Notes under the pieces: model-generated | What the model saw: only the letters and a program-made list of their open reading frames with translations | Told to the model about the DNA's origin: nothing | Databases searched by the model: none | Part shown: one piece after another, positions 48,672 through 58,693 of the stretch | Layout: each line of letters starts with the position of its first letter | How positions within the stretch are numbered: position 1 is the stretch's first letter | Assembly: GCA_034436555.1 (NCBI GenBank) | Contig: DAOTUU010000030.1 | Coordinates: 1-64,000, forward strand | DNA length: 64,000 bases | From: JAFMJV01 sp034436555 | GTDB taxonomy: Bacteria > Chloroflexota > Limnocylindria > Limnocylindrales > CSP1-4 | Direction of reading: 5' to 3' | Translations under genes and position numbers: made by a program

Positions 48672-49742
48672 TCAGGCTCGACGCTGCACCACGAGGGCCG
48701 ACCCGACCACCAGGAGACCACCCAGGATCTGGGCGGGCGCCACCGGCTGGCTGACGACGACGAGCGCGATCGCCGACGCCGCGAACGGCTCCAGCAGCGC
48801 GATGGCCGCGGTGTCGATGGGACCGATGGTGCGCACGCCGGTCAGGTAGAGCAGCATCGGCAGGGTCTGACCCAGGACCGCCCCCAGGACGTACAGCAGC
48901 AGCAGCGCGCCCGTGACGCCGCCCGGGTCGAGGTTCCGATTGCCGGCCAGGAGGCCCAGCAGGAGCAGCACGGCGGCCGGTCCCAGCGACAGGATGGTGC
49001 TCGTCTCCAGGGTGGGCACGCTGCCGTAGCCGTACCGCGCGGTGAGCACGTAGACCGTCTGGCCCAGGGCCGCCATGAACGCCAGGGCGACCCCCAGCAG
49101 CGCGACCTCGCCGGTGGTGCCCTCGCCGCCCAGGACCACGACCACACAGCCCAGGAACGCGACGAGCAGGGCCGTCGCCCGCCGGGCGTCCATGCGCTCC
49201 AGGCCCAGCGCGGCGGAGGCCGTCGCGATGAGCACCGGATAGCTGTAGAACACCACCAGACCGACGAGCACGCTCGTCTCCTGGAACGCACCGTAGATGC
49301 CCAGGTTCCCGATGACCACCGCGCCCACGGCCACGAGCAGCCAGCCGGTGGCGCGCCGGCTGGGCCGTCGGCCCTCGAAGGGGATCCGGTGCCGGAGCGC
49401 GCGCAGCAGGACCAGGGCGCCGAGCAGCAGCACCCCGCCGATGAGCGATCGCCAGAAGGACATCGACAGCGGATCGCCGCCCGCCTCGTAGACGAGTGCC
49501 GAGAGCGTGCCGTTGAGCGAGAACAGGACCGTGGCGCCGAGGGCCGCGGCGAGGCCGATGGTCCGGACCGCGCGCGGGGAGGCATCCCCGGACGCGTGAT
49601 GCGCCTCGGCGGCCGCGCGCCTCGGCGTCTCTGCCGGACCCTGCTCAGCCAGGGAGCAGCCTCCGCTGCACGAGGTCGCGGTGGAGGCCCTCGAGCGTGG
49701 GGTGGACCATGCTGGCACCCGCGCGTCGGAGGGCCTCGGCAT
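48672..49742 (-). CDS. EamA/DMT-family transporter
   Basis: This protein has ten transmembrane helices in two EamA repeats. ALGATVLFSLNGTLSALVYEAGGDPLSMSFWRSLIGGVLLLGAL opens the first, and GVALAFMAALGQTVYVLTARYGYGSVPTL the second. The substrate is unknown (metabolite or drug export). The start is a puzzle: ATG 49742 overlaps the HAD gene by 98 bases, while the first likely transmembrane helix begins about 60 residues in. The HAD stop sits in CTGGCTGA, the same layout as ATGGCTGA junctions elsewhere, so a CTG start at 49652 is possible. Confidence 0.82.
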   Translation of the reverse strand: MPRPSDARVPAWSTPRSRASTATSCSGGCSLAEQGPAETPRRAAAEAHHASGDASPRAVRTIGLAAALGATVLFSLNGTLSALVYEAGGDPLSMSFWRSLIGGVLLLGALVLLRALRHRIPFEGRRPSRRATGWLLVAVGAVVIGNLGIYGAFQETSVLVGLVVFYSYPVLIATASAALGLERMDARRATALLVAFLGCVVVVLGGEGTTGEVALLGVALAFMAALGQTVYVLTARYGYGSVPTLETSTILSLGPAAVLLLLGLLAGNRNLDPGGVTGALLLLYVLGAVLGQTLPMLLYLTGVRTIGPIDTAAIALLEPFAASAIALVVVSQPVAPAQILGGLLVVGSALVVQRRA

Positions 49743-50358
49743 CGGTCACCCCGGTCGTGACGCCGATGGCGGTCATGTTCGCCGCCCGGGCCGCCAGCAT
49801 GTCCCAGGTGGCATCGCCGACATACCACCAGGTGCGCGCCGGCACGCCCAGCAGCGTGGCGCCCAGCAGCAGGACGTCGGGGGCGGGCTTGGCGTGGCTG
49901 ACCTGCGAGCCGTCCGCGAGTCTGGGAGGTACGGGCAGGGCGAGCGGCGCGAGCGACTGCTGGACCTGCTCGGCCCGCGAGGACGTCGCGATCGACCACG
50001 GCAGACCGACCGCATCGAGGGCGTGGAGGAGCTCCCGGATGCCCGGCAGCGGCGTGGGGTCCGTGTTGAGCCTCGAGAACAGCTGACCGGATCGCCGGTC
50101 GATCGCCTCCGCGCGGGCATCGTCGATGGACCGTCCGGCGATCGCGGCGACCTCCACGGCGATGCGTCGTCCGTCGCTGCCCATGAGCGTGCCGAGATGC
50201 GCCCGGTCGGCGGGGATGCCGGCCTCCGCGAACGTGCGGACCCATGCCTCGATGCGGGTGTCGACCGTGTCCACGATCGTGCCATCGAGGTCGAACAGGA
50301 TCGCGGCAGGGTCATCGGGGATGGCGCGCGCGGGCCCAGGGGCCAGGTCGTGGGTCAT
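49645..50358 (-). CDS. HAD-superfamily hydrolase (phosphoglycolate phosphatase-like)
   Basis: This 237-residue phosphatase has motif I FDLDGTIVDT with the nucleophilic Asp (about 22-31), motif II in SIATSSR, the Lys of motif III in SHAKPAPDVLL, and motif IV GDATWDMLAARAA. The cap is the helical kind seen in phosphoglycolate phosphatases and beta-phosphoglucomutases. The substrate is unknown. GGAGG lies close before the ATG, and TACAGT further up could be the -10. It is the first gene of a two-gene unit with the DMT transporter. Confidence 0.9.
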   Translation of the reverse strand: MTHDLAPGPARAIPDDPAAILFDLDGTIVDTVDTRIEAWVRTFAEAGIPADRAHLGTLMGSDGRRIAVEVAAIAGRSIDDARAEAIDRRSGQLFSRLNTDPTPLPGIRELLHALDAVGLPWSIATSSRAEQVQQSLAPLALPVPPRLADGSQVSHAKPAPDVLLLGATLLGVPARTWWYVGDATWDMLAARAANMTAIGVTTGVTDAEALRRAGASMVHPTLEGLHRDLVQRRLLPG

Positions 50359-50391
50359 GATCGCCTCCGACTGTAGCGGGTGGGCGGGCGG

Positions 50392-52806
<2,415 letters not shown>

Positions 52807-52812
52807 TCCTGC

Positions 52813-52818
52813 ATGGTA
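52813..52818 (-). promoter_or_regulatory. -10 box of the DUF255 gene
   Basis: TACCAT on the minus strand ends six bases before the ATG at 52806. Confidence 0.5.
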
Positions 52819-52872
52819 GGCGCTGGCGGCGTCCGCGCCCCTGGCGTGCGCCGCGGGTCGGTTTCTGCCATC

Positions 52873-54687
52873 GTGCCCCGCGCAGTGCCCGCACCCGTCT
52901 CCCATCGGTCGCGCGCCAGGCATGTCCGGCGGCGCGCCCGACTCGCCATCCTTCCGGTGCTCCTGGCCGTCCTCCCGGCCTGGCCCGCGGTCGGTGCCGA
53001 CCGATCCCCCCTGCCAGCCCCATCCGCTTCCTCCGCCGTGCCCGCCGCGTCCGCCGCGTCCGCCGAATCCATCGAACCTGCCCAGCCCCATCCGACCGCT
53101 CCGTCCGCCCCGTCCGCCCCGCCTGCCCCGTCCGGCTCACCTGCCCCGTCCGCCCCGCCTGCCCCGTCCGGCTCACCTGCCCCGTCCGGCTCACCCACGG
53201 CAGATCGGGACGTGCCGGGTGCCCTGGACCCGTCGGCGCCGATCGTCATGCTGACGCTGGACCGGACCGATGCCGCCAGCGGCGACCGGGTCACCGCGCA
53301 GGTCAGCGTCACCAATCCCGGTCCAGACCCGCTGGTGCTGCCATGCGCGGCGCCCGTCGACGTCTGGGCGGACATCAGCCCGGTCGTGGCGGGACCTCGC
53401 GAGGACTGGGCGACCACCGATCCGTGGCGCGACAAGATGCGACGACGGCTGCTCGGCGACCCGGTGACCGCCGGCACCGGACCGCACGCGGTCAGCCTCT
53501 CCGCGGTGGAGCGTGCCCGCTGCCCCGACACGACGCGCACCCTGGCCGCGGGTGAGACGATCGACGCTGCGTACACCTGGGACGTGGGCTACCCGGACGG
53601 CACCCCGCTGTACGGACCGAGCGACGACCCCGCGGTGGTGCGCGCCCGGGTGGTGCCCCAGGTGACTCCGACGCGGGCGGATGCCGGGCTGGATGCCCCG
53701 CCGCCCGTCACGGCCGAGGCGCCCCTGCGGGTCGCCCGGGCGCGCGGCCCCAGGGCGCTCTCGAGGGCGCTCTCGCCGTCCCAGGCCGTCGAGGCGCTGT
53801 TCGACGATCGGGAAGCCGCCGCGTGGCTCGACCTGGAGCCGGCATCGACCTGGCGCCGTGCGGACATGCGCCTGGTGCGGGGCCGCTGGCGGTTCGACGT
53901 GCTCAGGATCGCGACAGGCTGCTGTCGCGAGCGTCTGTCGGCGGCCATCGACGGCCTCACCGGTGATCCGGTGCGTCTGCGCGCCCCCACCTTCGACTGG
54001 ACCCCCGCGCGCACGGTGGTCCGCTCCTTCGGGTCGCTCGAGCTGCGCCTGGAGCTCCAGCGCCGCCGATTCCAGGATGGGCGCACCACCCGGATCCGCT
54101 TGACCGTCACCAACCTGAGCGAGGACGAGCCGGTGTGGTACTGGGCCCATGACAACGGATGCGTGGCACAGCCGGGAATCTGGATCTCCGCAGGTCCGGA
54201 GCGTGGCGGCATGCGCTGGCCGGGTGCGCTGGGCCGGTTCAAGCGCAGGGCGCTGCGGGGCGACCTCATCATCGCCCCGGCAGGCCCGCCGCAGGCACAC
54301 CGGTGCAAGGCGCCCGACCCGCTGAAGCTGCGCAGGCACGGCGGGTCGGTGGCGACCGAGTCGTTCTACCAGCCCGCGACGGTGCCCATGGGCCAGCGCA
54401 CCCTCGAGGCGCTCGGCCGGATCGACCTGGTGGGTCCCCGCAGGCACAGCGTGGACCAGTGGCAGGTCTACGCCGCACCCGAGGTGCGAGCGCGGTTCCG
54501 AACCGATGACGGCTCGACACAGGTGGAGTCGCCCGCGACGCTCATCGATGCCGCCCTCTCCCAGCGGCCGTTCGCCCAGCGCATCCGGTCCACGCCGCGC
54601 TCGCGGTGGAAGGATGCTGGCGTCACCGGTCGCACGGTGTGGCTGGAGCTCAAGGACGGGTCGCGCATCGTGGCGCTCGTGCCGTGA
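52873..54687 (+). CDS. Secreted protein with Pro/Ser repeat linker, unknown function
   Basis: This protein of about 604 residues starts with GTG, has a basic region and a hydrophobic signal (LAILPVLLAVLPAWPAVGA), and should be exported by Sec. A linker of about 65 residues follows with PAPSGS and PAPSAP repeats. Then comes a domain with VMLTLDRTDAASGDRVTAQVSVTNPGPDPLVLPC, like an Ig-type or BsuPI-type domain, then a helical part and a second beta-rich part (LRLELQRRRFQDGRTTRIRLTVTNLSEDEPV) that looks similar. It may carry two copies of the same fold. I do not recognise a function. The stop overlaps the next GTG (GTGA). Confidence 0.68.
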   Translation: MPRAVPAPVSHRSRARHVRRRARLAILPVLLAVLPAWPAVGADRSPLPAPSASSAVPAASAASAESIEPAQPHPTAPSAPSAPPAPSGSPAPSAPPAPSGSPAPSGSPTADRDVPGALDPSAPIVMLTLDRTDAASGDRVTAQVSVTNPGPDPLVLPCAAPVDVWADISPVVAGPREDWATTDPWRDKMRRRLLGDPVTAGTGPHAVSLSAVERARCPDTTRTLAAGETIDAAYTWDVGYPDGTPLYGPSDDPAVVRARVVPQVTPTRADAGLDAPPPVTAEAPLRVARARGPRALSRALSPSQAVEALFDDREAAAWLDLEPASTWRRADMRLVRGRWRFDVLRIATGCCRERLSAAIDGLTGDPVRLRAPTFDWTPARTVVRSFGSLELRLELQRRRFQDGRTTRIRLTVTNLSEDEPVWYWAHDNGCVAQPGIWISAGPERGGMRWPGALGRFKRRALRGDLIIAPAGPPQAHRCKAPDPLKLRRHGGSVATESFYQPATVPMGQRTLEALGRIDLVGPRRHSVDQWQVYAAPEVRARFRTDDGSTQVESPATLIDAALSQRPFAQRIRSTPRSRWKDAGVTGRTVWLELKDGSRIVALVP

Positions 54688-55328
54688 CCGTCGCGCCGCC
54701 TGGGGTCGTCGGGGAGCGTGCGGTGGGGCGGCCGCTGCGCCTGGGTGCCATCATCCTGGCGGCGGGCGCGGGCCGTCGGTTCGGCGGCGCCAAGCTGCTG
54801 GCCCTGCTCGACGATCGACCGCTCGTGCAGCACGTGGTCGACGCGGTCGCCGACTGGGGACCGGCTGCGCTGGTGGCGGTCCTGGGTGCGGACGCGGCCA
54901 TCGCGGAGCGCATCGTGGACTGGGGCGATGCCATGCGCCTCCGCAACCCCGAACCGGACCGGGGCCTCGCATCCTCCCTGCACCTGGGCATCTCCGCCGT
55001 GGAGGCCGTGGAGCCCCCGCTCGATGGTGTGTTCGTGGTGCTCGGCGACCAGCCGCGGGTCCGGACGTCCACGTTCGTGGGCATCGCCCGGGCCGCGGCC
55101 GAGGATGGACGGGCCCACCCCATCGTGGTGCCGCGGTACGCCGGCGAGGCGGCGGGTGTCGCGAACCCGGCGCTGCTGCTGCGGGCCGCCTGGCCGCGCG
55201 TCCATGCGCTGTCCGGCGACCGGGGCATGGGCCCGGTGATCGCGGCGCACCCGGAGCTGGTGCTGGCGGTGCCCGTCGAGGGCACCAATCCGGACGTGGA
55301 CACGCCCGAGGACCTGCGACGGCTGTAG
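54684..55328 (+). CDS. MocA/MobA-like nucleotidyltransferase (molybdenum cofactor)
   Basis: This 214-residue protein should transfer CMP (MocA) or GMP (MobA) to molybdopterin. LGAIILAAGAGRRFGGAKLLALLDDRPLVQHVV holds the nucleotide loop. VFVVLGDQPRVRTSTF has the family's DQP motif, and the C-terminus GTNPDVDTPEDLRRL is characteristic of MocA/CoxC-type proteins. The start is GTG, overlapping the secreted-protein stop (GTGA); upstream sequence in this frame overlaps that gene and is not family-like. FdhD at 60261 and the sulfite oxidase-like enzyme at 32499 are possible users or partners. CTP versus GTP use is not settled. Confidence 0.86.
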   Translation: MTVAPPGVVGERAVGRPLRLGAIILAAGAGRRFGGAKLLALLDDRPLVQHVVDAVADWGPAALVAVLGADAAIAERIVDWGDAMRLRNPEPDRGLASSLHLGISAVEAVEPPLDGVFVVLGDQPRVRTSTFVGIARAAAEDGRAHPIVVPRYAGEAAGVANPALLLRAAWPRVHALSGDRGMGPVIAAHPELVLAVPVEGTNPDVDTPEDLRRL

Positions 55329-55424
55329 CCCATGGGACCGGTGCTGGCGGCGGACGATGATGCGACCGTCGCGGTACCCTGCCACCTGCCCCGACCCTCG
55401 TGGTCGCACCCCCAGGAGGCACCG

Positions 55425-55898
55425 ATGGACGCGCTCGCCCTGTTCCAGCTCATGCTCTTTCTGCACATCATGGGCGCGATCATCGCGTTCGGCTTCGGGT
55501 TCACGGTGCCTGTGATCGGACGCCTCGCGGGAGCGGAGCCGCAGCATGGCAACTTCTTCCTGCGGGCCGGCAGGCGCGTGAGCGACACGGTCCTGGTCCC
55601 GGCCGCCCTGTCGATGGCGGTCACCGGCGCCGGCCTGATCCACTGGGGAGGACACACGCCCCGGGAGATGTGGCTGAGCCTGGCGATGGGGATCTACGTC
55701 GTCGCGATCCTCGTGGTGCTGTTCTACCAGCGCCCGCTGTTCAACCGGCTCATCAGACTGACCGCGACGCCGCCCGGACCGGGCGGGCCGGACCCGCAGA
55801 TCCCGGCGCTGCTTAAGCGGACCCGCCTGATCGGGGTCGGGCTGGGCGTGGCCGTGTTCGTGATCGTGTTCCTGATGGTCTACAAGCCGGAGTTCTGA
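55425..55898 (+). CDS. DUF2269-like integral membrane protein
   Basis: This 157-residue protein has four transmembrane helices: LFQLMLFLHIMGAIIAFGFGFTVPVIG, then VLVPAALSMAVTGAGLIHWGG, then MWLSLAMGIYVVAILVVLFY, and IGVGLGVAVFVIVFLMVYKPEF. The layout, with the His in the first helix, resembles DUF2269 and related heme- or redox-linked membrane proteins, but I cannot confirm the match. AGGAGG (55414-55419) sits before the ATG. A TACCCT box is at 55375-55380. The longer frame from 55332 is not used, since its start is polar and lacks a ribosome site. Confidence 0.75.
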   Translation: MDALALFQLMLFLHIMGAIIAFGFGFTVPVIGRLAGAEPQHGNFFLRAGRRVSDTVLVPAALSMAVTGAGLIHWGGHTPREMWLSLAMGIYVVAILVVLFYQRPLFNRLIRLTATPPGPGGPDPQIPALLKRTRLIGVGLGVAVFVIVFLMVYKPEF

Positions 55899-55968
55899 TG
55901 CAGGTCGAGCGGTTCATGCGAGGATGTCCCGCTGGACTCCCAGCAGGCAGGCGCGTCCGGAGGCAGGC

Positions 55969-57309
55969 ATGACAGCGGTTCGGTTCTCTCGACGCGCGGC
56001 GCGCGCGGTCACGCTCGCGATCGCCGGGTGTGTGGCGGGTGGCGGCGCGGCAGTCCTGGCCCAGAGCCCCAGCCTGGTGCCCGAGGTCAGCGCACCCCCG
56101 GCGCTGGCAGCCGAGGTGGAGGCGATCATCGGCCAGGCGGAGTCGCTGCGGGAGCTGACCCGGGTCCGTCCGGTCGACTGGAAGCTGGCTGACCGAGACA
56201 CGGCGCTGGCGCAGCAGCTGGAGCGCGAGTCGTCCGATCCCGAGGTGATGGATCGCCTCCGACAGGACGAGCGGATCCTCATCCGCCTCGGCCTGCTGCC
56301 GGAGGGGACCGATCTGCTGCAACTGACCGTGGACACGCTCCAGGACCAGGTGGCCGGCTACTACGACTCCGAGACGCGGTCGCTGACGGTGCTCGACGAA
56401 GACGGCGAACTGGACCTCGCTTCGCGGATCACGCTGGCGCACGAGGCGGGTCACGCCATCGTCGACCAGCACTGGGACCTGGAGGCGATGCAGGATGCCA
56501 TCCCGCTGGTGGAGGGTGACCGCGTGGCGGCGTTCCAGGCGCTGGCCGAGGGGGACGCCACGCTCCTCATGACGCTGTGGTCCGCGCGCCATGCCGCGTC
56601 AGACCTGGTGGGCATGGACGGCGCTGGGCTGCCGGGCCAAGACTCGCTGGATGGATTGCCCCAGGTGATCCAGCGGCAGTTGCTGTACCCGTACCTGGAT
56701 GGACTGGCATTCCTGATGCAGGCGTGGGGTCCCGGCGGCTGGCAGGACGTGAATGCCATCTGGGATGCGCCGCCCGTCTCGTCCGAGCAGATCATGCACC
56801 CGGAGAAGTATCCCGATGAGACGCCCGTGGAGGTCGCGCTGCCGGATGTGGCGGCACTCCTGGGTGATGGCTGGTCCCAGACGGGTGAGACCGTGATGGG
56901 GGAGCTGAACATCGGCGTGCTCGTCGCCGATGGCGCCGACTGGGACCCGGCGTCCTTCTCGCTGGGCGGCGTGCGGATGCCCGGCTGGGAGGCTGCGGCG
57001 GGCTGGGCGGGCGATCGGCTGGTCACGGTCGACGGACCGGACGATGCCTGGGCGCTCGTGTGGCAGACCGCGTGGGACACGGAAGTGGATCGCACGGAGT
57101 TCATCGAGGCGGCGACTCGCGCGCTGGCTGATCTGCCCGGCGTGGTATCGGTGTCTGCGGAGGACGTCACGAGCACGGGTGTGGACGCAGGTGCGGGTGC
57201 GGCTGCGGGCCTGCCGGCGCCGGCAGTGCTGGTCATCGCCAGTGACGCGGCGACCCACGAGCTGGTGGCCGCGGCGCTGGGGGTGGAGGCGGTGCCGGCG
57301 GGCGGCTGA
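55969..57309 (+). CDS. Secreted gluzincin-type metallopeptidase candidate
   Basis: This 446-residue protein has a signal sequence (ARAVTLAIAGCVAGGGAAVLAQSP) and a domain with the zinc motif HEAGH (158-162) in ITLAHEAGHAIVDQHWDLEAM. A Glu at 194 in ALAEGDATLL lies where gluzincins have the third ligand. VAGYYDSETRSLTVLDEDGELD precedes, as in related Chloroflexota peptidases with HEYTHALQDQHF-like motifs. The C-terminal half is beta-rich and has no recognised domain. The ATG 55969 has GGAGG upstream; an earlier ATG at 55924 is possible. Likely acts outside the cell; the target is unknown. Confidence 0.8.
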   Translation: MTAVRFSRRAARAVTLAIAGCVAGGGAAVLAQSPSLVPEVSAPPALAAEVEAIIGQAESLRELTRVRPVDWKLADRDTALAQQLERESSDPEVMDRLRQDERILIRLGLLPEGTDLLQLTVDTLQDQVAGYYDSETRSLTVLDEDGELDLASRITLAHEAGHAIVDQHWDLEAMQDAIPLVEGDRVAAFQALAEGDATLLMTLWSARHAASDLVGMDGAGLPGQDSLDGLPQVIQRQLLYPYLDGLAFLMQAWGPGGWQDVNAIWDAPPVSSEQIMHPEKYPDETPVEVALPDVAALLGDGWSQTGETVMGELNIGVLVADGADWDPASFSLGGVRMPGWEAAAGWAGDRLVTVDGPDDAWALVWQTAWDTEVDRTEFIEAATRALADLPGVVSVSAEDVTSTGVDAGAGAAAGLPAPAVLVIASDAATHELVAAALGVEAVPAGG

Positions 57310-57408
57310 GGAGCCGTGTGCCCCACCCTGGGGCGAGCTCGGGTCGAGGGGTGGGCGGGCCCCGGGTCGTGCTCGTCGGGCTGGTCGGGCGGGTCGGGCG
57401 CGGTCGGG

Positions 57409-57440
57409 CTCGGGTCAGGCTCGGGTCAGGCTCGGGTCGT
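57409..57440. repeat. Short CTCGGGTCAGG tandem repeat
   Basis: CTCGGGTCAGG occurs twice and then CTCGGGTCGTG once, with 11-bp spacing. It leads into repeat copy 1. Copy 2 lacks the two extra units, so this is a difference between the two flanks. Confidence 0.65.
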
Positions 57441-57617
57441 GCATCCGATGCACCACCCGGCGGTCGGCCTCGCGCCCGGACGTCGATCGGTGCGCCGGGC
57501 GCCCCATCCGGCGGGCGGGCCCCCGATCGGCGCGCGGCACGCACCGATCGGAGGGCGGGCGGGCCCCGCCTGGCGCCCCGCCCGCCCGGTGGTGCATCGG
57601 GTGGACCGGGCCAGGGC
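57431..57617. repeat. 187-bp repeat, copy 1 (left flank of the XRE gene)
   Basis: This block is identical, base for base as far as I can read, to 58415-58601. It has nested inverted repeats: an outer pair CCGATGCACCACC (57445-57457) and GGTGGTGCATCGG (57588-57600), and an inner pair CGATCGGTGCG (57484-57494) and CGCACCGATCG (57540-57550). The whole would fold into a long hairpin, like a MITE or palindromic intergenic unit. Similarity continues about 20 bases past its right end with a few mismatches. Confidence 0.88.
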
Positions 57618-57699
57618 CAGGCCGAGGGCGCTGGCCACGATCAGTCGCGAACAAGTCGCACGCAAGTCCCAGCCAAGAGCCGCCGACCATGCTTGGCGC

Positions 57700-58353
57700 A
57701 TGCCACCCATGGAGCGCCGGGTCGATCGCGGCGCGCGCGTCGCCGCGGAACTCCACCACAAGCTTGCCGCCGAGCTTCGCGACCAGCGAGTCGCGGCGGG
57801 TTTCAGCCAGCGTCGACTCGCCGCCAGCGTCGGTACCACGCACTCGACGTTGTCGCGGATCGAGGCGCACCGCGCGCCGGCGACCACGTTGCGGACCTAC
57901 GCGGAACTGTTCGCCGTGCTGGGGCACCGCCTCAGCGTCAAGGTCTACCCGGACGGGTCGCCGCTTCGCGATCGGCCCCAGCTTCGCCTGCTCGATCGCT
58001 TCCGTGGGCGGCTCCACCAGTCGCTCGGGACGCGTCGGGAGGTCCTGGTCGGGTCGCATGGGGATCTCCGCGCCTGGGATATGGCCATCGACACCCGAGA
58101 GGGCAGCTGCATGGTGGATGCGGAGTCCGTCCTCTCTGACCTGCAAGCGCTGGAGCGCCGAATCGGCGCGAAGGCCCGGGATTGTGGCGCCGACATCGTG
58201 ATCCTCCTGGTCGCTGACACTCATCGCAACCGCAAGATCCTCCGAGAACATGGAGACGCCCTGCGCACACGCTTCCCGGGTGATCCTCGGAGCGCTCTCC
58301 GGGCACTGGCCCAGGGACGACTCCCCGATACCAGCACCATCATCGTGCTCTGA
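57700..58353 (+). CDS. XRE-type helix-turn-helix regulator with C-terminal domain, flanked by 187-bp repeats
   Basis: This 217-residue protein has a helix-turn-helix at about 26-75 (LRDQRVAAGFSQRRLAASVGTTHSTLSRIEAHRAPATTLRTYAELFAVLGHRLSVKVYP). The C-terminal domain of about 130 residues contains RAWDMAIDT, MVDAESVLSDLQALERRIGAKARD, VILLVADTHRNRKIL and TIIVL. The spaced D and ExK-like residues call to mind restriction-endonuclease-like folds, but this is only inference. ATG 57700 follows CATGCT by six bases. The frame also runs back through repeat copy 1, which I exclude. Base composition seems slightly less GC-rich than its surroundings. Confidence 0.78.
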   Translation: MPPMERRVDRGARVAAELHHKLAAELRDQRVAAGFSQRRLAASVGTTHSTLSRIEAHRAPATTLRTYAELFAVLGHRLSVKVYPDGSPLRDRPQLRLLDRFRGRLHQSLGTRREVLVGSHGDLRAWDMAIDTREGSCMVDAESVLSDLQALERRIGAKARDCGADIVILLVADTHRNRKILREHGDALRTRFPGDPRSALRALAQGRLPDTSTIIVL

Positions 58354-58414
58354 TTCGAGCAGCGGCCGATGGCGCACATCCCCGCGCGGGTCGGGCGCGT
58401 CGGGCGCGGTCGGG

Positions 58415-58601
58415 CTCGGGTCGTGCATCCGATGCACCACCCGGCGGTCGGCCTCGCGCCCGGACGTCGATCGGTGCGCCGGGCGCCCCATCCGGCGGGC
58501 GGGCCCCCGATCGGCGCGCGGCACGCACCGATCGGAGGGCGGGCGGGCCCCGCCTGGCGCCCCGCCCGCCCGGTGGTGCATCGGGTGGACCGGGCCAGGG
58601 C
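58415..58601. repeat. 187-bp repeat, copy 2 (right flank of the XRE gene)
   Basis: Direct repeat of 57431-57617, shifted by 984 bp. The outer inverted pair lies at 58429-58441 and 58572-58584. It begins about 60 bases after the XRE gene stop. The perfect identity of two non-coding copies suggests recent duplication, gene conversion or mobility. Confidence 0.88.
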
Positions 58602-58638
58602 GGGGCCGAGGGCGCTGACCCGATGCGGGAGGATGGGA

Positions 58639-58669
58639 ACGCCCCGACGGTATCGGTCCGCCGGGGCGT
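58639..58669 (-). terminator. Hairpin terminator after the PASTA lipoprotein gene
   Basis: ACGCCCCG (58639-58646) and CGGGGCGT (58662-58669) form an 8-bp stem with a 15-base loop. It lies just beyond the stop codon of the minus-strand gene. No T-run. Confidence 0.55.
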
Positions 58670-58693
58670 CGTCGTGCGGGTGTCAGACGTCGG

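Noticed and set aside
57316..57699. Upstream extension of the XRE gene through repeat copy 1
   Set aside because: Residues come from the non-coding repeat; copy 2 carries the same text without a gene. ATG 57700 is used.
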